Positions 33,037 through 46,125 of a stretch of 64,000 bases of DNA are shown here, piece by piece (positions within the stretch are counted from its first letter, which is position 1; each line of letters opens with the position of its first letter). Where the stretch lies: positions 78,018,394-78,082,393 of the forward strand of contig OX439035.1 of the NCBI GenBank assembly GCA_949317995.1, in the 5' to 3' direction. The notes beneath the pieces were generated by a model, which ran no database searches, was not told the origin of the DNA, and was given only the letters and a program-made list of their open reading frames with translations. The DNA comes from Acholoe squamosa. Its lineage: Eukaryota; Annelida; Polychaeta; Phyllodocida; Polynoidae. Both the position numbers and the translations under genes were made by a program.

Positions 33037-36000
33037 AACAAAAAAGGGGGAAAAGGTTTCTCAATGGATTTAGCTCTTTGATACCTCCAAATAGTTTGCC
33101 ACTCTACCCCTTGGGAAAATGCCCGAAATCCAACATGGCCCCCATGGAAATAGGTCAATGTGGAAAATTGTCATAAAACCAGAAATACTCCAGCTAGAAA
33201 CATATGTAATGGCTTTATTAACATCAGCATTTTAAGATCTATATATTAAAGTCATTTCAAAAAGTCAAGGTCACAGAGAAATCAATATGTCTGCCAAAGA
33301 TTGCCAATTGATTCAAATAAATACCAAAAAATGAATGATAAAATGTTTAAACTGAAGTGAAATTTTCTAACAAGGTTTCTTATTAGATTTCAACTCTCTT
33401 GCTACATTTCCAAGAGAAAAAAAAAGTTTGCCAGCTTACCCCTTGGGAAGTGCCAGAAATTCAACATGACAGACATGAAAATAGGTCAAATGGTAAATTG
33501 TTATAAAATCAGAATTAATCCGGCTAGAAACATATGCAATAGCATTATTAACATCACCATTTAAAGATCTATCCACTGGGATGGTTTTCAAAGGTCAATT
33601 GTGGAATCACTGCCTTACATTGATAACTGTGTGAAGCAGACTGAATTAAACCATAAGGAGACCTCATGTCATTTGTTGTAGACTTCATTACCTATACAAA
33701 GGTATAAATTTGTCACGCCTATTGATATTTTACAAACATTTGTGGCAAATCAAACGTTGAAATTAGGCAAAATGGCCATGTCCTTTTGAAGAAAATTAAA
33801 GTAAATAGTTAGTAAAATTAGAATGCCTGTTGTCTCACTTGTAATATTAGTTTGCCTTGAAAGATAACATTATTAAGTGTTACTAGAGTAAACTAAGAAC
33901 ATTTTAAAGTACATTATCTGATAGAGATTTGATAAAATAATATCACAAGATAAGTCAGTTACCATGAAACGAGAGCTCTGGTTAAAGGGTATAATTATAT
34001 TTAAATATTTAAATATGAGTACCCGAATATCATTACTCTATTTGACCTGTAAATCTCATTTTGCTACCTGTAATAGCTTTTATATAGATACAAGGCTCAC
34101 CTATTCAAAAGCCCTTTAGGATGTTCAAAAGCATGGTAATGGACGTATTGCCCTCCCAACTCTTACCATAGGGGTTATTTTTTTTATCATTGTGTCATTA
34201 CTTAGAAAATCAATCTAACACTCTCCCCTTCTGGATTAGAATATGTCATCATATATATAAATAGGTTCTAGAGTAAAAAGCATACATTTTCGAGTTTTAA
34301 TTTTTTTTAGCATATTTCCCATCCAATTGGCACGGATCTCAGATTTACACCCTACAGCTTGCCACCATCTGCCACAAGCAAAGATTCAAAATTTAACATT
34401 GCATCCATGGAAGTAGCTCAGAGTGATAAACTCTGAAAAAGAGAACTAATTAAGATAGAAACATATGTCTAAGATATGAGCAAAAAGAGGGGGTGACTAA
34501 CCCTGTTCAGGGCTTTGTTTGTGTGCTTATTAACTCATATACAGTATTAGGTTTTATAAACATTGGCATGAAGAGATCTATCCATCAGTACCACCTATAA
34601 TGTCATGGTTGCCTTAGATCAAGAAACCAATATGGCTGCCATAAAATACTGAGAGAAATAACCCTAATGATAATACAATGTTAAACTGAAAGTATTGACT
34701 TTATCCTTTTTTCTTTTGTATCTATTCCACAAGATTCATTTATGCAGGATTCATATGGACATGGTTGCCATGAATGATAGAAGTCCCAGAGTTAGATATG
34801 CACATTTACGAGTTGTATGATCCAATTTATTCAAAGGTCCTCTAGTTCTAATGATACCGATAGTCCATACATGAGAGAGACAGAGTCCTTTAATCTATAG
34901 AAGGACTTAAAATATCAAATGTGACATTGCTGTCATTTATGTAGATCAAGAATGAGAATCGCAAACTAAACTCACAGTGCCTGTATAGTTATGTTCTCAC
35001 ATAATTGTGTGTAATGCCCTGATAAAGGTGGGCAGACTCAGACACTACTCTTTGAAACGCAAGAGTCGGCTGAATGTTAATGTTCCCTCCATTTTTATCC
35101 ACATGTTCCCATGGAATGTGGGACATAGATCTTGTGCAGATATTCTAGAAAACATAGTACTCGCACATCTTATAGGTTAGATATCTAATATACAAAATAT
35201 GAATTTTCTCGTTTCTTAAAATGAGTGCAATAAATTTAATGTAGCTGCCACAAAAGAGGGTCGTAGTCAAAGCTTAATTTTTCACTCCCAATGGAGATGT
35301 ATTACCTTGACAATGTGGTTTCAAAATGATTATAAACTATGTGTTTTCTTCAAAATGAAATGATAAAAATACTTTACACTCTAAAGATATAAATGATAGC
35401 ATTTACTTTGCAGTGTGTTCTTTTGAGGAGTATTTCACTTTCTACAGACCTTAACTGGCCTGCACAGATTTAGGGTGATATGAATAATGTCCTTATATAG
35501 ATCTAATGGGCTATACCTGTTCCATCTCTTCATGTTGAGCCATAATTTCTTGATAAAAACAAGTGATTTCTTCTTGTATTACGATATATGATCAGGTAGG
35601 TTATAAATTACTTGCTCAAGTTCACATTATTTGAGAGGTGCAGTAAGCTAGAAATAATTGCATGCCACTTGTGTATAATGGTTTTGCGCCTAGATTATTC
35701 TGTTCATTGTGTACTGAACAGTTCTATACTCTGCCTACAGATTAGTAAGATCAGAATAGTTGGTCTTAGTGAGTTGGATCAGCTATTGTCCCTGTCAAAC
35801 TGTGACTTACAAAGATCAATTCAGACAAAGGTTGTACAAAAGCTAAATTGCAGAATTTCAAGCAATATATTCTAGACAGTGTGGGTCATATTGTCCCATT
35901 CAGAAAAGCATGAAGGTTAAACCACTCTTCAAAAGGAGAGAAAAAAGCAATTTAAATGTATTTCCACATAGATGTGCATTGATTCTTGGCAAAACGGTGA

Positions 36001-36970
36001 CATAGCAGTTGGAGCTTGGTCTCTCTCAAGCAAATGATAATTTCACCAAAATAGATTGGATACATATTACAAGTTTTATAGCAATGTGTCTTATTGATAT
36101 TCCTTGAAAACAATAATCACAATCAGCATTCATCCTGTCTCAGTCAATACTGAAAACCTGTATATATGCCTTGTACCCTCATGGGCTGGATGATCTGTAT
36201 CTAGTAGAGTGCAGAAGTGGCACCAGATGGAGGTGGTGTATTGCAAAACCCCAGTTTCCGCTCCAACTCACCAATATATACATAACTGAATGGATATGGT
36301 ATCTCTAAAGCTTGTAGTATTATGAAACAAATGACATTTTAGGATACAACACACAACTGATAAATATTATGAAGTGCATGATAATCACTTGACTTCCAGT
36401 TTGATATTGTCCTATCATTCTGTTTGAATGTGATATCTATCAGTATCTTATAGCAGCCATATTGGTTTCTTAATGAGCTAATTTGACCTTGACCATTAGT
36501 AAATCTCCAAATACTAATGTTAATGATGCTATTACATAAGTTTCTAGGATACTGGGCACTCTCCCAGGGCAAGATTTATTATTACTGAAAAAGAAGGTAT
36601 AAAACTGAAAGCCAGTGAGAAACCTGGTTCAAAAATGTCACTTTAGTTTAGACATTTTTTCATTTCCTGGTAATTATCTGAATTAATCTGCATTTTTTGG
36701 CAGCCATATTGGTTTCACTGTGACCTTGACCTTTGAAAATTACCCTCATAAATAAATCTTGAAATGCTGATGTTAGCAAAGCTATTACTTGTGTTTCTAG
36801 CTGGAGTAGTTTTGGTCTTATTACAATTTATCATGTTGACCTATTTCTATAGTGGCCATGTTGGATGTTGGGCACTTTCCCGAGGTTAGAGTGGCAACTC
36901 TTTTTTTCTTGAAAAAGTAGGAATCAAATAGTTGAAATCCATTGAGAAGCCTTTTCCCCCTATTTTGTTG
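33037..36970. mobile_element. 3.9-kb element with long inverted-repeat arms
   Basis: The left edge (CAACAAAAAAGGGGG, then GGTTTCTCAATGGATTT) is repeated inverted at the right edge (AAATCCATTGAGAAGCC ... CCCCCTATTTTGTTG). The arms run about 33037-33310 and 36670-36970. Each arm is followed inward by a second related unit (about 33400-33650, and about 36395-36600 inverted). The units share blocks such as CTAGAAACATATG, AAATAGGTCAA and CAGCCATATTGGTTT with its complement. Another unit lies at about 34380-34650. The centre is AT-rich with no recognisable gene. This looks like a foldback-type or otherwise non-autonomous element; the superfamily is unknown. Confidence 0.7.
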
Positions 36971-38855
36971 ATCTTGAGGTCTTTACTCACCAGACTAGTT
37001 GTCCTCAAGCCTTGTGGTGCTCCAGAAATCCTGAAGTGCACCTCATATCGAGGTGCTCCTCATTCGCTGAGGTGCTCTTCATACCCTGGGACGCGCTGTA
37101 TACCCTGAGCAACTTAACTGCTAGACCATAAATTGGTGCTCCCCATGGCATGAATTGCTCCCGATTAACCTGAGGTGCTCTTCCTAGGTGTGCTAAAGGT
37201 TGCGCATGAAGGATTGAAAGATTGCCTGACACGACTGATTGAGGAAATTTGAGTCTTTGGAGAGGGGATGTACAAGGAGAGAGTCAGGAAACGAAAATAC
37301 ATATCTGGTATACTTTCTGTACCTTCACAGTCTGTGCTAGTCAATAACTTGATTCCATACTCAAGACCTCACATCAAAACATGTTCTAGTTTGGGGACTA
37401 AATGCACGTGGAGCACAACTGTGTCATGAATAATTTTATGGTCGACTGTCTATATCCTGTAGACCAACAAGAAAAGGGTCTATCCAATACTAAGACTACG
37501 TGGCTACGTACCCTGTGCAGTGTTCCCTACAATGTAACCAAGTGAGAAAAGGGAGGATAACTCATAAACCAGAATACATGGAAAAGGGAAAAAGTTACAT
37601 GGGTAAGAGGCAGGAAGCAGGTGTGCGTGATGATGGGTGGGGACCCAGGGACCTGAAATAAAGAAGCAGACCTGTCGCTGTCCCCATGACATTGAAGCCA
37701 ATTAAGTGAGCAGCTCCAAGGTACAAGTTGTGCTTCAGATCAGCCGACTTTTTCACTTTCCCGCACAAACAGCCAACCTTCACACTGTCTAATCACGTTT
37801 CAGTCCAATTAAATGTCTGTAGTGTCTTAATCTGGAGGCAATTTGCCCCCGATGGTTGGTGACAGGAGGACGTGTGGATGGGGTCTCATGCAACGCCTTG
37901 GGTGGTTAGCCCTAATTAGGACACTAGGCAAGATGTAACATTCTTGCTGCATGCATGTATGAATGTGTTCCCTGACTGGTAGTTAGTCAGTAGGGAGTGC
38001 TCCAAAACCAATTATGGTTGGTGATACCTTGTGTCAGCCAGTCCCCAGATGTATGTTCAGAGGCTGGCACTGCATATTTGATGGAAACAAGGCCCCAGTG
38101 TACCATGTACTACTGTTAGGATCTTACAGACTGTCGTTATGCAGCACAGTGGGATAGGGATCCACATGGATGATACAATGGGGGTAAAAAGGATCTCTAC
38201 TTCACACCATCAATTTTATAGCCATGTGCAATTTGTAACTGGTAATACACTCCTACCACTAAGTACCAGCATAGGCCATTGGGAATATCACATCATGACA
38301 TGTAGACAGAGAGATGATGCACTATACATGTCTATCAGTCCATACGAAAACCTGCCAGCTTCCAGCTATAGCTGGCAAAATGTCCTGAAGGACCGGCAGA
38401 ACAATGAGGACTGCCAGTCCAAATGACTGGCTAGACTTTGGGCTATATGTCACATTTTACAGCTTGTAAAGTGGACCATTATTAGGGTTTCAGCAGTGCA
38501 GAACAGAAAGCATGAATGTTTGATTGTTCACAGAGCTCCAGTAAAAGTAAAAATTTCCTCATAATTCAAATTATTAAAACATGTAGGAAAGCAAGAAATT
38601 ATTATTATCAATGAACATTCAAAAGGTTCTGCAAACATCAAGCTGGGCCTACCAAATAAAAAAGCTGCAGGACCGGGTGTCCTGCATACTGAAAAACTTT
38701 TCGTATGGACTGGTATATAGCTTATTCAGTCTTGTCATATTAAAGTAGCATGGAAACATGGGACACTATGTTGTTTTCAGGGTTCTTTTTTCTATTCTGT
38801 ATCTTTGCTAACAAGAAGAAAAATTATGTGGTCTTCTTCATACTGCATGACTTTA
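36971..38855. other. non-coding intron sequence with GAGGTGCTC repeats
   Basis: At about 37055-37190 GAGGTGCTC appears three times with related forms (GTGGTGCTCC, GGTGCTCCCC), next to ATACCCTGG phrases. One exact GAGCAGCTC is at 37708-37716. No coding signal is seen. Confidence 0.4.
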
Positions 38856-39602
38856 CCGCACTGAAAACCTACGGGGACCAGAACTCGTCAATACTGATGA
38901 TGTATGGTCCTCAGGTTGACAATACCTAAAACTACAACCTCAGGTCGTCATGGGGTTGTCATAGATGACGACTTTAGGTCATCACTGACAACCTAAAGCC
39001 GTCACTTAGGCTGCCCCTAAAAGCTATGTCATCCTTTCTAGAAACTATAAACATCCTAGCATCATAGCATTGTCTTCCAGATATTATTGATTTATTTTTT
39101 TAGATTCTCATCCCCTCATTCATTGAGCAGTCTTTATTAGGGATGTTCCCAACCCACTGTCGTAGATTATGTAGTATTGCATGAGTACACTCACCTACTA
39201 GTACATGTATTTATGTTAGAGACTCAATGAATAAAGAGTTATAATCGGGCACCATCCATAAAAGAGGTGTAGACCAGAAAAATCTACCTTCTTTTTTTTT
39301 ATTTTTGGTCAAACATTCACATCTCTTTTACAGGTATATTTGTATCAAATGGTCATTATATGCTTCTCATATCATAGTAGATTATACAAGAAATACAGTG
39401 TATAGATACAAGCCCATACACCCTCAGGGCATGGGCAGAATTGCATAGTGGTGACCTCTTATGGCACATATACAGACTGGAAGTAGATCCAAGGTGCTCA
39501 GTGTGATGACTTAGGGCGGTCATAAAGGTGTGCCGACCTTCTGACGACCTTAAACTCGTTATATATGACGACTTTCCAATAGCCGCGTGTTTTCAGTGTG
39601 GT
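38856..39602. mobile_element. MITE-like element, CACTGAAAAC ends
   Basis: The left end reads CCGCACTGAAAACCTACGGG and the right end CCGCGTGTTTTCAGTGTGG, an inverted pair sharing CACTGAAAAC and CGCGG/CTACGG-type sequence. The interior has repeated GACGACTTT and GGTCGTC phrases near both ends. No coding capacity and no clear target duplication. Confidence 0.55.
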
Positions 39603-42600
39603 TTCATGATCATATTTCGGACAGCACAAATGGACAATACACGGTGGAAATAATATTATACAACAACCAAATGACAATTATCTACCCCCCCCCCCCCGTG
39701 TGGGAGAACACCTGTTGGTTAAAGCACTGGGGGTCTAAAGAAAGGTCCCTGCCGCCACTGTGAATTTCCCCTGCCTTCCACGTAATTAAGAGAAGAAAAC
39801 AGGTAAAATGTAGTCTGCCTCATTTGGCCAAAATCCTTTTAAATCAGTACTCCCTTTCGTACAAGAACCATTTAGGCAACAGACAGTATGCTAGTAGCCT
39901 CCACGGGAGATTGAATGTGGACGTGATATGATTATTTTAGATTTATGTAACGATGTAGATATTCCTCCTAAAGGTATGGGATGGTGTGGTGATAGAACGA
40001 AAGTGGGAGGAGAGGTAGACTTCAGCAAGAGCTAGAGAGAGAAGGGGGGTGAAAGAGGAGAGAGAAGGGCGAAATAGAGAGACAAACAGACAGGCAGGCA
40101 TGCAGATGTAGTAAAGGAGGATCTGAGGGAGCAAGAAAGGGGAAGAAGGGACTGAAATAGCAAAGGTATAGAAGAGTATATGATGAGGAAATAGTGATGG
40201 CGAGGGTAAAGAGGAGTTGTTAGAGAAGGAGGTGATAGTAGGGACGGTCCCTGGGCTTTAGCAGTAGGTAATTACGTGTTGATTATCTAGCCTCACGTAA
40301 TTACAGCAGTAAACCAATAAAGTAGCACATCTTGCACGCGCCATGTCACCATGTTGAGGGGATGTTAGCAGGACGGATAAGGTGTGTTGCCTTAGATAAC
40401 ATGGCGGCAGACGTAGGAGGCGTGTCTTCACTCCTCTTTATGTGTTTCTTTATGACTGGTGCCTCTTCCTTTAACCTAAACCCCTAAGCTCAGTATAGAA
40501 CATTAAATGCCTCATATTGCTTTGATCACTGCTCAGGGACGTTTCGTGTGTGCTTTGCGTGTGGTTGGGGAAGCTTTTACAAAGCAGTGCTTGGTGGTGA
40601 TAACAATTGACACACCCTATCCTCTTATTGAATAGTGTGACGAGCTTATGACCATTGTGTCGTGGATGACCCCCCTCATCGGAGGATGGAGGTTAGGATA
40701 CACTATTTGTATCCAATTCCTGGTGCTCTCCTTTATAAGCAGGTGCGAAAGACGAGGGTTGGGTTGACGGGAGAAAGGTAGGGGGGATGGAGTGGGGGAT
40801 GGAATAGAGATTGGAGGAGTGGAGAGGGAGCAAGAGGGATAGAGAGGGAAAGATGGGACATTGAGGGGAGGAGTAGAAAGGAAGTGAAGGGTAGAAGGGA
40901 TAGAGGGAGAGATGCTGGAAAGAGGTTTAAAGGTTCATCTTTAGCACGGATACAAAGATAAGTTTAAGCTTTGAAGGTGCAGCCAGTTGCTGGAAGGCAT
41001 AGCTGCTAAAAGGCATACTTAGTTAGAAGGCTTCTGTAGAATATAAACAAAGACAGAGGTAGAATAAGAACCAGGAATATAGAAAGGTGAAACGCAAAAG
41101 GTAGGAACCACTCAGGGGAACTGCTTTGGTCACAGCTCTCTTTGAAGTGCTTCCCCTCATGAGCTCCAGACATGAGCCGTAGTCCTAATGGATTTAGATG
41201 ATATATTACCTTTCAGATGTAGGCTACAAGGTCTGAAGGCGCTTCACACTGCTCGGTCAATGGGGCGTCCCAAGTAAATATGGACGACCTAAAACGATGG
41301 TTTAGACTATAGGGTTTCTTTTGGAAGGGACAGTGAATTAGAGATGTACGATTTGTATCAATGGTGCACGTCAGCATATATATAACAGCTTTCAGTATGA
41401 ATATGGCATTGATAATAGTGTGACACTTCTATGTTTGCTGCTCAGTTTAAAGAATAATAGGATTAAAACCTCCATTGAAACAGGATGTGTATTACTTAAG
41501 ACATTCCTTTCATATGTGAGAATATTGGAATCCCTTGAGCTGTAATGTGCTGCAGAGAGCACATGAATCCACTGCAGTTTGACACAAAACGTGATGATAT
41601 AACGAAAGGGAGAATCCAAGGACTAAAGGCAAAAAGGGGCACAGAAAACACCAATAGTGTTTTATTTCTTCCATGGAGTTGATACCCATATGGTAGAAAT
41701 ATATAGATCTACTGCTGCTGTGTGTAGCTGTGTACTGTCATATAAGAAGGTGTTTTGATGCACAAAGCCTCGTCAATAGCCTCCTGTTACAACATGACTT
41801 CTTTTGAGAATAGCACACACCACAGAGGCCCTTTTTGCATATGTGACAGGATCTGCGAAAAGGACCCTTAGTGCAGAGTGCATTAAGGTCTCTTTCCCCA
41901 GTACATGTCACATATATTCACTTATGCACAGGACCGTCCTGGAAGGTGTATCTATAAACCAGGTGTGTTAATCCTTTATTTGTAACAAACGGTATCTGTC
42001 GTTACTATCTGGTACTATTGATATCGTCGTGGCTCAATGTAAATTGTAAAATTGCATATTAACCCCTGTCTTTGTTAAACTGTTACCACTGTCTACGTTC
42101 TATAACAGAATTGAGTGTCACTAATGAGTCCAATACTATATAGATACAATTTACTGCCAGCCCCATGGTCGTGACCCTATACACAAAATCTGTACCCAAC
42201 TTCCCTAACTACCTGTTTCATCTATGACCAAGGGAAAACAGGTGTGTGGCCTCACAGTACCAACATACCAGTTGGCACAACCATGGTCCTCCCCCACATT
42301 ACCCCTCTCCCCAAGCACCCATACAACTGGTCACGCAGCTTGACACTTACAATCCTACACAGGTTGTAACGCCGTCATTGCCTCTTTCCGGTTCCAACCG
42401 GAAACGGAAACGATGTGTATTGCGAGCGTGCCCTTGATGAGTTGCGTAGCGTGTTTGCTGGGGTTGGACGCAGAGAAGTAAGGGTCAGGGAGACAGACCC
42501 AGACCTCTTAACACAAGGTCACTGTTGGAAATGCTGACACTGCAAAGTAATCCAGCAAAGGGTCTTCAGACAATCAGGTCCCTGTATTGGTCTACTGCGT

Positions 42601-43603
42601 CTTTGGAGAGGACATTGCACTGGTCTAAGTCAATCAGGGATGCTCCTTACACAAGAACTAGGTTTAGCAACTGTAGAGTAGGCACTGAAATATAACATCA
42701 GAAGCGTCATAGATGGGGCAGATATTTCTTTTTGCCAATAACCTTCATGTGCAATGTTTACTTATTCCAATGTCTTATGTTAGGTCCTTAGACCCAAGCT
42801 GGCTGACTGCTATTTAAAGCTGTTTATTTGATATATCAAGTTGTTTAAAGGGACCATATTCAGTCTCAATCTGAAAGACAAACTGCAGTGCCAATCACAA
42901 TAGAAGTGAAGAATGTGGTATCACGTGCCAGCATTACTCTATCAATTAAGCCAATGGCATCAATGAAAATACTGGCATTGAAAAACCCTGACTCATTCTC
43001 AAATGGTACTGTCAGCCTGACAGTTTGAGATCCCCTATGTCTAGTGTCCGGGAAATGGAGAATGGCATTGAGTTTCACATCTCATATTTTGAGGCTTTAA
43101 ACACGTCTCGTTTAGATACAAAGATGAGATAGCACTGCCATTTTCAGGTTTGATTATTATTCAACTATTGCAACGGTTGACTTGCGTTATTGTTTCAGAT
43201 GCATTAGGTCCCATCAATAAGCAGCGTTTTAAATTTTAGAAGGTTAACTTTTTGGGTTACACAGATTAACCTTTAGAATGTCTGGGATAATTTGTCCACA
43301 ATGCTGGCCTAAAAATCTAATGAAACTCATGCCAATTCCAGGGTAAAACTGATAATTGGACTGATAACATGATACTGTGTATTCAGTTTCAATCCGTTGG
43401 CATTTAAGCATGGTGCCAGACAGGCCTATTAAAGTCATTATCGACGAAATAAGGATCCGTTGCAGTACACACATCTTTGACGAGACCTTTGAAATAAAGA
43501 GAATGTTTCCCTTAATTAGCCCCTAAATAAATTGGCCAAGTGAAAAATTGCACGTTCCCAGATAATTAAGCCTACCAAAGGGTGGCTCCACTCATCTAGA
43601 CCT

Positions 43604-43605
<2 letters not shown>
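39603..43605. other. non-coding intron sequence with purine-rich tracts
   Basis: It holds a C-run at about 39685-39698 and purine-rich (GA/GGA) tracts at about 40000-40230 and 40750-40925. No reading frame or repeat family beyond these is recognisable. Confidence 0.4.

Positions 43606-43673
<68 letters not shown>
43606..43673. repeat. (AT)n microsatellite
   Basis: Uninterrupted AT dinucleotide run of 68 bp. Confidence 0.95.
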
Positions 43674-43676
<3 letters not shown>

Positions 43677-45189
43677 GTCATTACACCAAAAATTATTGTT
43701 ATTATCTCCTCCCTTATCCTTGCCTTAATTGATTAATTATCACTATTAATTACAGTGCCAGCGGTTCTTCCTCAGATCACGCGCCACCCTGTGCTTTTTG
43801 TGTTAATTGTGTGCTGCCTTCTACCACCTGGAGGTGTCTTCTCTATAGCATGGCCAAGGTACCTAAGGTCATAAAAGACTCATAATACCTGCCAAGAGCA
43901 TCTCATGAACGTGTTGCGTTTCATTGTGGAATAAAAGAGCAGCAGTGCTGATGATGTCTAGTAGACAGAAAGGCATCACAGGTGGCAGTGTATAAATGAC
44001 AAATAAATAGAGGTTCTAATGTGAATGAAGCCATGCGTCAGGGCGTTAACAGGGAGGCTGCTGACATTTGTTAAGGTAAACAGGAGGCATCCTGTGGCCG
44101 CCTGAGTCATACACCCCCTTATTTCAGTGTTCACATTTCAGGGGAAAATGTCAGAGCGTATCGTCAGGATCTTCAGAAAAGCACGAACACAACCTATGCA
44201 TTAAAGAAAACAGCGCGGCAAAATAATGCTGTGGAGTAATACTAGAAACAAAGAAATTCACCAATTTATGTACCTGCAATGGAAGCTAATTGTTTAAGTT
44301 GATATTTCTTTTCATGAACTAATAGCTACATGGGCATATATACTCAATAATAGGTATAACATAGAAATAGTTATATAGACTAGACTAGATGTATTTTTGC
44401 TTATCTAATCTTAACACGTGGCAGTGATCATTCCTTGCAAGAGGCCTTGTATGATCAATGCCTCCCAGCAATCTGCATAGCGAATATTTCTAAAATTAAT
44501 CAATGTCCTACAATCAGAATTAATAAACGTTATCACTGGGCGTTTTGTTGGGGGCCGCTGCTCATCCTAGTGATGGTATTAAAATTCTAATGTGCCCTGA
44601 ATTAACCCTAATGACTCGGCGTGGCCCGTGGCAGCCAGGCCAGGCCTCCCTGTGGAAGGCGAAAATTTATTTGCAGTATTGCTGGAGAAGTAATTTTACC
44701 GGGCGCCACGTTGCCGGACTGACGACAACTGCAATGCGCCAATCCCATGCCAACTGTTGGGTGACGGTTTTCAGATGTGGAGATCACTAAATTGAAACTC
44801 CACTCCTGACAGGTTTGTATAAGAAACTGTCGGGGAGAGAAAGAACGTTTTGAGCTTGATTTGACCTTAGATCGAATTTTGATCTATGGGTTGTACTAAG
44901 ATGCAACTTGAAATGATGAGCGCTGGTTTTACGACACCCTAGAAACAGAAACTACAACAACAAAAGTTAAACGACTATATAAAGCTATATATTATGGTGA
45001 GCCTAAATGCAAAAGCTGCACATCCTTTTATCAAATAATGCCCATTTTCTTTAGGTCGGTTTGAAGTCTGTGTCGAGGTGGTTTGTCACCAATTATCACA
45101 ATGGCTTGATTTCCACATTTGTGTCCAGCCAAGGCAAAAGGGTCCCCCAAGGGGAAAAGTCAATTTCTAAATTCAGGTCATGAGCTTTT
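43674..45189. other. non-coding intron sequence
   Basis: The frame at 44545-44790 has no domain. I see nothing else that I can support. Confidence 0.4.
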
Positions 45190-45760
45190 CAATAATGTAT
45201 TACATAAGAAAATATCTCTTCTAGTTTTTGAGTTATGGGTCTAGGAATTTGGGTGATCACTGACCTATCGCTATCCCAAATAAGCTCTAACTTGCATATT
45301 TCCCGAGATAACTCAAGATTAGTATAAGTATGCATAATTATGCAAATAAGGAAAATTATCATATTCTTTAAAATCATTTTCTCATAGAATTTGACCTAGA
45401 AATAGGATTTTTACCATTTTTTGAGTACATTCATTCCTGTGAGTGGGACTATCAATGGGCCTTATTTATTCCTCTATTTTGAGTGGAAATCTTGTTTCCA
45501 TGGCAACACATATCAACAAATACACTGATTTATGCCCTGAAATTCCCTAAAAATGTTCTATTTGCATTCCAAATTTGGAAGGTTTGGACTAAAAATGGAA
45601 ATTTCCCTTTAGGACTATTGAAATCCTCATGAAAAACTAGTATAATAGAATTTTCGGTCTAGTTTCCCCTTTTTAAGCCTTAGTGGTGTCCCCCTGGTGG
45701 TCAGAATTGGTACTAATCCCCCTTGGACGGTCCATTTAGCTTGCTGGCTCATTTTGTACA
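45190..45760. repeat. X-box-carrying repeat family, copy 3
   Basis: It shares with 21114-21736 and 31530-31880 a TTTGACCTAGAA block, GTTTCCATGGCAAC (45494-45507), AAAATGTTC, and a right-hand CCCCTGGTGG ... AATCCCCC stretch. The inverted ends of the 21-kb copy are not preserved, so the edges are approximate. Confidence 0.5.
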
Positions 45761-45778
45761 TGTTCTACAGATGTTCTA

Positions 45779-46125
45779 CAGAGGCATAGGAAGCAAATCT
45801 TCATGGGGGGCCCAGTGGTGGCCCCACCTCAACCACCTTGAATTTTCGGCTCAATCGCAATAGCGCCTATACATACCTATATAAAATTTGTATAGAAAAG
45901 TAATTTTTGATGACTTTTAGATCAGATTTGAGGTCCAGGCCCCAATTTTCCCTGTCCCATTACTATATCAATATAACTTGAGATGCAAAATTTAAGCTTC
46001 TTGTTCAATTCATTATGAATTCTTGGTAAATTTTGGGAGGGCCAGACATACTCAGGCCCCACCTCCTTTATGATTGGGGGGAGCCCGGACCCCCCTGCCC
46101 CCCCCCCTATTTTCCTACGCCCCTG
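45779..46125. mobile_element. hAT-like MITE
   Basis: The left end CAGAGGCATAGGAAG and the right end TTCCTACGCCCCTG are inverted repeats of the CAGGGGCGTAGG type, common among hAT-related non-autonomous elements. TTCTA occurs directly outside both ends (45774-45778 and 46126-46130), probably the remains of a target duplication (hAT duplications are usually 8 bp). The interior has runs of G near the left and of C near the right. Non-coding. Confidence 0.7.
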
